Shown: piece by piece, positions 7,817-15,925 of the stretch
Layout of the letters: each line of letters begins with the position of its first letter
Numbering within the stretch: position 1 is the stretch's first letter
Assembly: GCA_016860845.1 (NCBI GenBank)
Contig: BOKF01000042.1
Coordinates: 8,899 to 72,898, forward strand
DNA from: Chloroflexota bacterium
Lineage (GTDB): Bacteria; Chloroflexota; Anaerolineae; 4572-78; J111
Direction: 5' to 3'
DNA: 64,000 nucleotides
Program-made: the position numbers and the translations under genes
The notes under the pieces: model-generated
What the model was told of the DNA's origin: nothing
Databases searched by the model: none
The model's input: only the letters and a program-made list of their open reading frames with translations

Positions 7817-9559
7817 CTACTCGTTCTTCACAATCTCATACAGCACCATCGAAGGATACCCCGCCGGATTGTAGGCGCGGGTCAACTCCTTTAACGCCAG
7901 TCCCTCTTCGGCCAGGGCCAGCCGAGCCTCGGTGTCGGACTGCCAGGAAGGGAAGGCGATCAGGTGGCCGGGTTTGGCGTTGGCCGCTAATTGCTGGGGC
8001 GAGGCCCAAACCTGCAAATCGTAGGGATAGCCCCACAGGTAAAAGCGCCAGTGCGTGCCCAGCCAGCGATGGTAGAGGGTATGGTTGGCCCCGGCGTGGC
8101 CCTGCAAGTAGGCCACAATCTGCTCGATGCCGGCCAGGGCCTGGCTGTGACTGCCCAGGGGATAGCGCCCGTTGACCGCATCCTGCACCGGGCGGGCCAG
8201 GGTCAGCATAAGCAGGGTAGCCAGAGAAAGGCCATAAATTGGGCTAATCAGGCTTCGCCAGGAGATTAAGCACAGAGGCACAGAGACACAAAGAAAATCA
8301 AATTTAAAAAATCTTTGTTCCCCTACGTCTCTACGGTGAAAAGTTACCCAACTTTGGACAATCTGAGGTAAGATTAAGCGGGGTAGCCACAAAATCCGAG
8401 CCAGTAACAAGGCCAGGAAAGGTATCAGGCCCAACAGGTAACGATCCCACACTTGAAAAGAGAAAAGCGCGTGGCCGAGGAGGAAGGCGAGGGTGAAGAG
8501 GGCCAAGAGCCAGTCGGTGATAGACGGGAAGGTTGGAAGGTTGGAAGGTTGGAAATTCATCCCGGCCCCTAACCCCCGACCCCTGGCCCCTCTCCACAAC
8601 CCGTACCCCAACAGCAGCGGCAGCCCGGCGATAAAAATTCCATTCAACAGCGGCGAAGCGGTGCCGTAGGCCAGCAGCTCGACAAACCCCCACCAGCGCT
8701 CGCCGAAGCTGGCCGCGTCGGAGGTCAGGCCGCCGTAGTTGGCAAGACTGTAAGTCAAGAAATTAGGGGCTTGAGCACGGGTGAGAGTCCAGACGAGGAG
8801 AGACAAGAGGGTAAGGAGGGTGGACAAGATGAAGTGTGAAGCGTGATGCGTGATGCGTGATGCGTGATGCGTAAATACCCCTGGACGGGGCACAGGTCGT
8901 AAATCGTAAATCGTAAATCGTAAATCGTAAATCGTGAGCAGTCCCAGCACGAGCAGCGCAAAAAAGAGGCCCTGTTGTTTGGTAGCTATGGCCAGCCCCA
9001 ACGCGACCCCGGCCCAGCCGGCTCGACCGTGGACGGCGGCCAGGCAGGCGGTCAAAACCAGGGCGACCATTAAAGGATCGGTGAAGGCGGTCGGCGCAAA
9101 AAGAAGGGTGAACGGGGATAAGGCTACCAGCCAGGCCGCCAGAACACCTACCCCTGGGCCGTACACCCGTCGCCCCAGCCCGAAGGTCAGGCCAACGGTG
9201 AGCGCGGTCGCCAGGAGCGAGGGTAATCGCACCGCCGCTTCGGTTGCGCCCAGCAGTTTCATTGTCCCAGCGATGACATAAATGAACAGGGGTGGCTTGT
9301 CAATGGGCGTGACAACCAGCCAGGGGTCCGTACCACTGGTGATTTGTAAGGCCCAGGTGGCATACAGGGCTTCGTCGTGGTGAAACCGTTGGGTTGCCAG
9401 CAGGTTGGCCGGGAGCAGCACCACGCTGAACATGGCCAACCCTACGGCCGCAGCCAGCCAGCGCCACCCGAATTGAGCGAAAAGACGTGAAAAGAGAGCA
9501 GCCAGGGATCGGAGCGGCGAGGACGACGGAACAGGTGAGTTTGAGGCCGGAGGATACAT
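7817..9559 (-). CDS. PMT/ArnT-like GT-C membrane glycosyltransferase
   Basis: A polytopic protein of about 580 residues. Near the N-terminus it has FHHDEALYATWALQI, with the acidic DE pair used by GT-C enzymes on the first outer loop, and PIDKPPLFIY, the conserved KPPL-type motif of PMT-like transferases. Such enzymes transfer a sugar from a polyprenyl-phosphate donor at the outer face of the membrane. ATG 9559 (MYPPASNSP) is preferred over an upstream codon that would overlap the neighbouring MFS gene; no clear ribosome binding site supports either. Repeat-derived segments TIYDLRFTIYDLR, THHASRITHHAS and FLCVSVPLCLI interrupt loops between helices. Acceptor unknown. Confidence 0.85.
   Translation of the reverse strand: MYPPASNSPVPSSSPLRSLAALFSRLFAQFGWRWLAAAVGLAMFSVVLLPANLLATQRFHHDEALYATWALQITSGTDPWLVVTPIDKPPLFIYVIAGTMKLLGATEAAVRLPSLLATALTVGLTFGLGRRVYGPGVGVLAAWLVALSPFTLLFAPTAFTDPLMVALVLTACLAAVHGRAGWAGVALGLAIATKQQGLFFALLVLGLLTIYDLRFTIYDLRPVPRPGVFTHHASRITHHASHFILSTLLTLLSLLVWTLTRAQAPNFLTYSLANYGGLTSDAASFGERWWGFVELLAYGTASPLLNGIFIAGLPLLLGYGLWRGARGRGLGAGMNFQPSNLPTFPSITDWLLALFTLAFLLGHALFSFQVWDRYLLGLIPFLALLLARILWLPRLILPQIVQSWVTFHRRDVGEQRFFKFDFLCVSVPLCLISWRSLISPIYGLSLATLLMLTLARPVQDAVNGRYPLGSHSQALAGIEQIVAYLQGHAGANHTLYHRWLGTHWRFYLWGYPYDLQVWASPQQLAANAKPGHLIAFPSWQSDTEARLALAEEGLALKELTRAYNPAGYPSMVLYEIVKNE
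8834..8938. repeat. Two adjacent heptanucleotide repeat blocks inside a gene
   Basis: Block 1 (8834-8875) consists of GTGTGAA, four GCGTGAT and GCGTAAA. Block 2 (8897-8938) has five TCGTAAA units and TCGTGAG. Both share a CGTRA core. On the coding (minus) strand they give the repeated peptides THHASRI and FTIYDLR. Confidence 0.9.
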
Positions 9560-9614
9560 CGTAAAGACTATGATTTTTAACTTCGTTTCAATTCGTGAAA
9601 TTCGTGACCGGCCT

Positions 9615-10874
9615 TTAGCCCGTAACCGTCCCCTCCAAAGCAACTTTCGACCGGGTCGAGCGCAAAAAGAGAACCAGCGCCAGGGGCACCAGCGCCGCGA
9701 GCAGCCCCAGCCAGCTCATCGTAGTAAAACTGGTGGCGGCAAAGACAAACCCGCCGCCCAGGCTGCCCACCCCGGAGGCTACATTGACGACGGCGTCGGC
9801 CAGGCCCTGCACCCGGCCCTTTTCATGCGACCGTAAGATATCGGCTAACAGGGTCGAACCGGCCACAAAACAGCAGTTCCAGCCCAAGCCGAGCAAAAAT
9901 AGGACGATCACCAGCCAGTAGACCTCGGCGGACAGCGGCGCCAGCAAACAGGAGGCGACCAGCAGCAGGCTGCCAATGATAATCATTTTGACCCGCCCCA
10001 GGCGGTCCACCAGCCAGCCCACCGGAAAGGACAGGCCAAACATACCCAGCGTGTGGGCCATAAACACCCAGGAAATGGCCGCGATTCCGTGGGCGTGATG
10101 ATGCATATGCACCGGGGTAATGGTCATCACCCAAACCATCGTCAATTGGCCAAAGACCATGGCCGCTACCGCCAGCTTTGCCCGCGGCTCGTTAAAAAAG
10201 ACCTCCTGGAAACTGCGTCCTTCTTGAGCTGGCAGCGTTGGGCCAGGTTCGAGCGCCGCCAATTGCCGGCCGATCTGCTGCGGATCGGGCCGCAGAAAAA
10301 TGGTAATCATCACCAAAGAAATTGCCAGGAAAAGGGCAGCGGCGAACCAGGGACCGCTCAAACTCGGCGCGTTGAACCGTTCGGCGGCCACGCCGGTCCA
10401 TTTGATCAGGGCCGGCCCGCTGATCGAGCCAACCGTGCCCCCCAAGACCACCAGGCTGATCGCCCGGGCCCGCTTGCTGACGATGTTCGCCTCCGCCGCC
10501 GCGTAGCGCCCCAAATCAATCACACCTTTAGCCAGCCCCATCAGCAAAACCCCGCCCAAAAAAAGCCAGAGCGACTCTTGGATAACGGCAGCACCGGCGA
10601 TCAGCGCGCCCCCAATCCCAAACAGGTGGCCCACCGACAGCCCGATCCGGCGTCCAAATTGATCCATCAGCCGCCCGATTGGGTAGGCCACCAGCGCCGC
10701 CCCTACCAAAATTAAGGTTGAAGGGACTCCCGTCCACTGGCTGTTGTCGCCGGCCAATTGCACGGCGATGATCGAACTGATGGTGAAAAGCATAATCACC
10801 GATGCCGAAAACAAACTCTGTGACACCAGCAATGCCGTGGTAATCTTTTGCCCGGCTTTTTCCAAACTACTCAT
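9615..10874 (-). CDS. Major facilitator superfamily transporter
   Basis: A 419-residue protein with about twelve hydrophobic helices. The family signature between helices 2 and 3 is visible as GRLMDQFGRRIG, and its second-half counterpart as GWLVDRLGRVK. An unusual His-rich outer loop, PVHMHHHAHG, occurs at the start of the second half and could bind a metal. The substrate cannot be deduced. The gene is transcribed away from the glycolate oxidase operon and is followed after about 55 bases by a glycosyltransferase gene on the same strand. GGGGGAACAAGG precedes the ATG. Confidence 0.9.
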   Translation of the reverse strand: MSSLEKAGQKITTALLVSQSLFSASVIMLFTISSIIAVQLAGDNSQWTGVPSTLILVGAALVAYPIGRLMDQFGRRIGLSVGHLFGIGGALIAGAAVIQESLWLFLGGVLLMGLAKGVIDLGRYAAAEANIVSKRARAISLVVLGGTVGSISGPALIKWTGVAAERFNAPSLSGPWFAAALFLAISLVMITIFLRPDPQQIGRQLAALEPGPTLPAQEGRSFQEVFFNEPRAKLAVAAMVFGQLTMVWVMTITPVHMHHHAHGIAAISWVFMAHTLGMFGLSFPVGWLVDRLGRVKMIIIGSLLLVASCLLAPLSAEVYWLVIVLFLLGLGWNCCFVAGSTLLADILRSHEKGRVQGLADAVVNVASGVGSLGGGFVFAATSFTTMSWLGLLAALVPLALVLFLRSTRSKVALEGTVTG

Positions 10875-10974
10875 CCTTGTTCCCCCCGACTTCCTTTTAC
10901 GAGACAGATGCGAAGATAAAGGACTATTATACCGTGTTTGCCGATTTCCAACTATTTTCAGGGTTTCAACTTTT

Positions 10975-11003
10975 TAGACAACCCTGGCAAGAGTGTGTAT
11001 AAT
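10975..11003 (+). promoter_or_regulatory. Sigma-70-type promoter for glcDEF
   Basis: TAGACA (10975-10980), a 17-base spacer and a consensus TATAAT (10998-11003) lie about 95 bases upstream of the glcD start. Confidence 0.7.
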
Positions 11004-11096
11004 CATACCGTCGCGTCAGACCGTGAAACTGTCGTGACCGGTCCAAACCCTCTTTATCCCTGGCTGCACAGACAAACGCACATGGAGGCAACGCTG

Positions 11097-12545
11097 ATGG
11101 ACGCCCAGGAATTTTTGGCCGCTCTGGCCCAAATTTACCCGCCCAAGCGAATGTTGGCTCAACCCGCCGAGCTGGCCCCTTATGAGTCCGATGCCTTGAC
11201 CGCCTTTCGGGCGCGGCCGCGCGCCGTGGTGCTGCCTGAAAGCGCTGCCGAAGTCATCGAGACGGTCAGGCTGTGCCACCAGGCCAGCGTACCCTTTGTG
11301 GCTCGAGGCAGCGGCACCAGTCTGTCCGGCGGCTCCCTCCCGATACAGGATGGGCTGGTCATCGGCTTGAACCGGCTGAACCGCATTCTAAGGCTAGAGC
11401 CCCAGGAACGGCTGGCGGTGGTTGAACCGGGCGTCGTCAACCTGGACGTGTCCAAAGCTGCCGCTCCCTACGGTCTTTACTACGCGCCCGATCCGTCCAG
11501 CCAGCTTGTCTGTACCATTGGCGGCAATGTCGCCTTCAACTCCGGCGGGGCGCACTGCCTCAAATATGGAATGACCAGCAATCATGTGTTGGGTATCAAA
11601 GCGGTTCTGCCGGATGGCGAGGTGGTCGAGTTTGGCGGTGAGAGCCTGGAAAGCGTCGGGCCTGACCTGGTCGGCCTGTTTGTCGGCTCCGAGGGCCTGT
11701 TTGGCATCGCTTTGGAAATTACCCTGCGCTTGCTGCCCAAGCCAGAATTGTACCGCACTGTCCTGGCCGCTTATGACAGCTTGGGCGCGGCGGGCAACGC
11801 TGTAGCCATGGTGGTGGCCTCGGGGCTGCTGCCGGGGGCGATGGAGATTATGGACAAGCTGGCCATCGAGGCCGCCGAGGCCGCCGTGCATGCCAACTAT
11901 CCCCGTGACGCCGCCGCCCTGCTGATTGTCGAACTGGAAGGCGAAACCACCCAGGTTGAAGCGGAATTTACCAAATTGCTCGAAGTCATCCAGGAGTCGG
12001 GGGCCTACGAGGTGCGGGTGGCCCAGAATGAGGACGAGCGCCTGCGCATCTGGAAGGGACGCAAGAGCGCCTTCTCAGCCGTAGGCCGGCTCAGCCCGGA
12101 TTACATTGTCAACGATGGGGTAGTGCCGCGCGGCAAATTGGGGCATGCTCTTTCCGAAATTGAGCGCTTAGGGAAGGCTTACAATATCCGTGTTGCCAAC
12201 GTTTTCCACGCTGGCGACGGCAATTTGCACCCGTTGATCCTCTACGATGGGCGCGAGCCGGGCGCTCTGGAACGGGCTGAAGCCCTGGCCGGAGAGATTC
12301 TGCACCTGTGCATCCAATTGGGCGGCTCCATCACCGGCGAGCACGGGATTGGCATGGAGAAACGGGAATATTTGCCGGAAATGTTCAACGAAACCGATTT
12401 GGCGGTAATGAAAACAATCCGCCATGCCCTGGATCCGCAGGAGTTATCCAACCGGGGCAAAATGTTCCCCGGCGGCGAGGCCCCGGCCCTGCACATGCAC
12501 GGCCCGCATCCCCTGGAACGTGAAGGGAGGATTTCCCGCGAATGA
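11097..12545 (+). CDS. glcD: Glycolate oxidase FAD-linked subunit GlcD
   Basis: A 482-residue FAD-linked oxidase of the PCMH/VAO type. The FAD pyrophosphate motif is [13 protein letters not shown] (residues 68-80), and the C-terminal cap carries [10 protein letters not shown] and [14 protein letters not shown], characteristic of GlcD and D-lactate dehydrogenase relatives. With GlcE and GlcF it should oxidise glycolate (or a related 2-hydroxyacid) and pass electrons to the quinone pool. ATG 11097 is chosen because GGAGG lies seven bases upstream; further in-frame codons upstream have no such site. It overlaps glcE by four bases (ATGA), showing coupled translation. The exact 2-hydroxyacid is not proven. 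Confidence 0.93.
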   Translation: MDAQEFLAALAQIYPPKRMLAQPAELAPYESDALTAFRARPRAVVLPESAAEVIETVRLCHQASVPFVARGSGTSLSGGSLPIQDGLVIGLNRLNRILRLEPQERLAVVEPGVVNLDVSKAAAPYGLYYAPDPSSQLVCTIGGNVAFNSGGAHCLKYGMTSNHVLGIKAVLPDGEVVEFGGESLESVGPDLVGLFVGSEGLFGIALEITLRLLPKPELYRTVLAAYDSLGAAGNAVAMVVASGLLPGAMEIMDKLAIEAAEAAVHANYPRDAAALLIVELEGETTQVEAEFTKLLEVIQESGAYEVRVAQNEDERLRIWKGRKSAFSAVGRLSPDYIVNDGVVPRGKLGHALSEIERLGKAYNIRVANVFHAGDGNLHPLILYDGREPGALERAEALAGEILHLCIQLGGSITGEHGIGMEKREYLPEMFNETDLAVMKTIRHALDPQELSNRGKMFPGGEAPALHMHGPHPLEREGRISRE

Positions 12546-13660
12546 GCCTACGACCGGCCTCACCCGAAGAAGCGCAAGCCATGGTCCGGGCCAACCCTCG
12601 GCTATTACCTCGCGGTGGGGGCAGCAAGCCGGCCCTATCTACCCCGCCCGAGGCCGTGCCTGCTCTGGAGCTGTCCGGCCTGTCCGGAGTGCTGGAATAC
12701 GAACCGGATGAATACACCTTTACCGCCCTGGCCGGAACTCCTGTGGCCACGGTAGAGAATTTATTGGCCCAGCACGGCCAGTACTTACCTTTTGACCCCA
12801 TGCGAGCGCAGGAGGGGGCGACGCTGGGCGGGACCGTCGCCGCCGGGGTGAGCGGTCCCGGCCGACAGCGCTACGGCGGGGTGCGTGATTTTTTGATTGG
12901 GGTGCGTTTTATTGACGGCCAGGGCCAGTTGGTGCACGGCGGGGGCAAGGTGGTCAAGAACGCCGCCGGATTTGACCTGCCCAAGTTGATGGTCGGCAGT
13001 TTGGGCCGCCTGGGCGTGCTGGTCGAGCTGACCTTCAAAGTTTTCCCCGGCCCGGCCGCCTACACCACCCTCAAGCTGACCTATCCGCACCTGGAAATTG
13101 CTTTAACCGACATCTATCGCCTGACCACGTCCTCGCTGGAACTGCACGCGCTCGACCTTGAGCCGGCAGGTGTGGGAGTCAACAACTGGACGTTGTGGGT
13201 CCGTTTGGGCGGTCTGGCCGAGGCGCTGCCCGCCCGGGTTGAACGAATGCGCGAATTTCTCCTGGCCCCCAAAGGAGGAGCGACCGTCACAGAAATAATC
13301 GAAGCGCCGGCAGAAGGAACGTTGTGGCAGGAGGTCAAAACGCTGGCCTGGGTTCCGAGGGATTGGGCGCTGGTTAAGATCCCGCTCACCCCCAAGCATA
13401 TCCCGATTCTGGAAGCACAGTTGGCTAAGCTCGAAGCCCGGCGGCGCTACAGCGCGGGTGGCAACGTCGTCTGGCTGGCCTGGCCCGTTAGTGAGAACTG
13501 GGCCGGCAAGCTGGACAGCCTCTTGACCCAGCTCGACCTGTCCGGCCTGGTGCTGCTCGGTCCGCCGGGCGTGACCCGCCTGGGCGTCAATCCGGGTGCA
13601 TCCCTGGCCCGCCGCGTTAAGCAAGCCCTGGACCCGAACGGCCGCTTTCCGGATTTATAA
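12542..13660 (+). CDS. glcE: Glycolate oxidase FAD-binding subunit GlcE
   Basis: A 372-residue second FAD-binding subunit, shorter than GlcD, as usual. It has [12 protein letters not shown] near the N-terminus and [21 protein letters not shown] as the second FAD-contacting loop; both motifs are diagnostic of GlcE. The start overlaps the glcD stop codon. It is followed by a hairpin (13680-13736) and glcF. Function follows from the three-gene context rather than from a catalytic residue of its own. Confidence 0.92.
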   Translation: MSLRPASPEEAQAMVRANPRLLPRGGGSKPALSTPPEAVPALELSGLSGVLEYEPDEYTFTALAGTPVATVENLLAQHGQYLPFDPMRAQEGATLGGTVAAGVSGPGRQRYGGVRDFLIGVRFIDGQGQLVHGGGKVVKNAAGFDLPKLMVGSLGRLGVLVELTFKVFPGPAAYTTLKLTYPHLEIALTDIYRLTTSSLELHALDLEPAGVGVNNWTLWVRLGGLAEALPARVERMREFLLAPKGGATVTEIIEAPAEGTLWQEVKTLAWVPRDWALVKIPLTPKHIPILEAQLAKLEARRRYSAGGNVVWLAWPVSENWAGKLDSLLTQLDLSGLVLLGPPGVTRLGVNPGASLARRVKQALDPNGRFPDL

Positions 13661-13679
13661 CTAACCGGAAGAGGTTCAG

Positions 13680-13736
13680 CCGGGATTAGGGGATTGGGGG
13701 ATAAAAATTAAAAATCTCCTAATCCCCTCATCCCGG
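13680..13736. repeat. Hairpin between glcE and glcF
   Basis: Two 16-base arms (13680-13695 and 13721-13736) pair with a single mismatch around an A-rich loop. It lacks a proper T-run, so it may be an RNA processing or stability element, or simply another member of the palindromic repeats of this genome. Confidence 0.7.
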
Positions 13737-13789
13737 CCAATTCTGGCTTGGAAATAACTTTCGACTCACTGCAGTCTGGAGGATTTTGA

Positions 13790-15043
13790 ATGCAGCATCA
13801 CATTCCTGTCGAGTCGCTTGGCCCTCAGGGCGAGGCCATGGCCCATGCCGTTGCCAGTTGCGTCCACTGCGGCTTTTGCCTGCCCGCCTGCCCCACTTAC
13901 AAAGTTTTGGGGGAGGAGATGGACTCGCCGCGCGGGCGCATTTTTTTGATGAAAGAAGTCCTGGAAGGCCATCTGCCCCCTGAACAGGCGCTGCCCTACA
14001 TTGATCGCTGCCTGGGCTGCCAGGCCTGCGTGCCGGCCTGCCCCTCCGGCGTGCCCTACGGCGAGCTACTGATCCCCTTCCGCGCCCACGCCGAAGAGCG
14101 GCGGACTTATTCTGCGCTGGACCGGCTGGCGCGGCTGATGGTGCTGCAAACCCTGCCTTTCCCCTGGAGCTTTCGCTGGTCGGTCAACATGGGCAAGCTG
14201 GCCTACCCTTTCCGGGGACTCCTGCCCGGCAAGCTGCGGGCGATGCTCGACCTGCTGCCGGCGCATTTGCCCAAAGCCCACCCCCTGCCCGAACTCTACC
14301 CGGCCAAAGAGCCGCGCCGGGCGCGGGTGGCGCTGCTATCCGGCTGCGTCCAGCAGGTGCTGGACCCGCAGATCAATTGGGCCACGCTGCGCGTGTTGGC
14401 CGAAAATGGAGTGGAGACGGTCATCCCCAGGCACCAGAACTGCTGCGGGGCGCTGTCCATGCATACCGGCGCAGGCGGCCAGGCCAGGGCCTTGGCCCGG
14501 CAAAATCTGCGGGCCTTTCCCCAGGATGTAGATGCTATTCTGACCAACGCCGCCGGCTGCGGCTCGGGGATGAAAGAGTACGGGCTTCTGTTCAAGGGTC
14601 TGGCCGAAGAAAAAGCGGCGGCAGCCTTTGCCGGGCGGGTCAAAGATGTCAGCGTCTTTTTGGATGAGCTTGGTTTCAAAGCACCTGCCGCCTTGCCCAA
14701 ACCGCTCAAAGCGGCTTATCACGACGCCTGCCACCTGGCGCATGCCCAGGGCATCCAGGCCGCCCCGCGCAAATTACTGAAAAGTATCGCCAATCTGACC
14801 CTGCTGGAAATCCCTGAAGGTGACATGTGCTGCGGTTCAGCCGGAACCTACAACCTGGAGCAGCCCGCCCTGGCCCGCGAACTGGGCCGGCGCAAAACCC
14901 GCAACATTCTCAACACCGGCGCCGAGGCTGTCGTCGCCGGCAATATCGGCTGTCTAACGCAGATACAATCCCACTTAACGAAACCGCTGCCGGTGTATCA
15001 CACGATGGAACTGTTGGATCGTGCCTATCAAGTAAAATCATAG
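13790..15043 (+). CDS. glcF: Glycolate oxidase iron-sulfur subunit GlcF
   Basis: A 417-residue protein with two 4Fe-4S ferredoxin motifs: C24-x2-C27-x2-C30-x3-C34-P and C74-x2-C77-x2-C80-x3-C84-P. Two CCG domains follow ([11 protein letters not shown], later [11 protein letters not shown] with DACHLAHAQ). These are the hallmarks of GlcF and heterodisulfide-reductase-like electron carriers. It connects the flavin subunits to the membrane quinone pool. GGAGG precedes the ATG. It is the third gene of the operon, after a 129-base gap containing a hairpin. Confidence 0.94.
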   Translation: MQHHIPVESLGPQGEAMAHAVASCVHCGFCLPACPTYKVLGEEMDSPRGRIFLMKEVLEGHLPPEQALPYIDRCLGCQACVPACPSGVPYGELLIPFRAHAEERRTYSALDRLARLMVLQTLPFPWSFRWSVNMGKLAYPFRGLLPGKLRAMLDLLPAHLPKAHPLPELYPAKEPRRARVALLSGCVQQVLDPQINWATLRVLAENGVETVIPRHQNCCGALSMHTGAGGQARALARQNLRAFPQDVDAILTNAAGCGSGMKEYGLLFKGLAEEKAAAAFAGRVKDVSVFLDELGFKAPAALPKPLKAAYHDACHLAHAQGIQAAPRKLLKSIANLTLLEIPEGDMCCGSAGTYNLEQPALARELGRRKTRNILNTGAEAVVAGNIGCLTQIQSHLTKPLPVYHTMELLDRAYQVKS

Positions 15044-15165
15044 ACCGGCCCGTTTTTGTCGCCATCACTTGTGCCTCTTAACCTTATCGGGTAGAATCGA
15101 GGAGTGACCAATTAGTTAAGGTGCCATGCACCCGGACAGTATCAGCTATGATACTCTATCCCAAG

Positions 15166-15915
15166 ATGACCAGCCAGTACGATAATATTGCCCAATGGCT
15201 CCAAGAAGGTATCCTGGCGGCCAAAGCCGGACAGGTTGAACAGGCTCGTTTTCGCCTCCTCGACGTGGTTGAGCAGGACCAAACCAACGAGGCGGCCTGG
15301 TTCTGGCTGTACCAGGTATTTGACCGCCCCGACGATAAACAAGTCTGCCTCGAAAATCTGCTTATCATCAACCCCGATAATCAGTGGGCCAGGCAAGAGC
15401 TGTTTCATTATGGTCCCCCAGCCGACTCACTGGCCTTTGACCCGCAGTCCATCGCCGCCAGGAACGGCAAGCCAGCCGCCAAACAAAAAAGTAAAGCCTC
15501 AAGCCGGTCAGCCCGGCCGCTGGTGCTGAAAATCATCACCGCTTTTTGGGTCGGCATTTCGCTTATCTTTCTGAGCGGCGGGATTATCGCCTCGGGTGAA
15601 TGGCTGGCCTCAACCATCCGCAGCCGCAACTTTCCCCATTACCTGACCGGCGGCCAGGTCTTCGAACTGCTGGTGGCGCTCCTCTTTGTCGTGGTGGGGC
15701 TGGTCGGCCTGAGCGTGGCGCTGGCCCTCTTTTTACGCTCGATGATTGGCTTCTACGGCAGCCTGCTGCTGGCGCTGGGGTTACTGCTGGTCGGCCCGAC
15801 CGTCAGCCTGATTGCCAGCCCGCCCAACTATGTGGTCATGATTTGTTCCGGCGGGATGGCCGGCATGGTCGTCCTGCTGACTTTAGCCAGCCAGCCAGGA
15901 TTTAAGGATACTTAA
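15166..15915 (+). CDS. Membrane protein with N-terminal TPR-like segment, function unknown
   Basis: About 249 residues. The N-terminus (MTSQYDNIAQWLQEGILAAKAGQVEQARFRLLDVVEQD) looks like one or two tetratricopeptide-type helices, which usually bind proteins. A low-complexity K/S/R linker follows, then three or four membrane helices. ATG 15166 is preferred because the preceding in-frame GTG region is not protein-like, but no strong ribosome binding site marks either. It ends ten bases before the next gene and is probably co-transcribed with it. Not recognised as a named family. Confidence 0.7.
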   Translation: MTSQYDNIAQWLQEGILAAKAGQVEQARFRLLDVVEQDQTNEAAWFWLYQVFDRPDDKQVCLENLLIINPDNQWARQELFHYGPPADSLAFDPQSIAARNGKPAAKQKSKASSRSARPLVLKIITAFWVGISLIFLSGGIIASGEWLASTIRSRNFPHYLTGGQVFELLVALLFVVVGLVGLSVALALFLRSMIGFYGSLLLALGLLLVGPTVSLIASPPNYVVMICSGGMAGMVVLLTLASQPGFKDT

Positions 15916-15925
15916 CCGGAAACCC

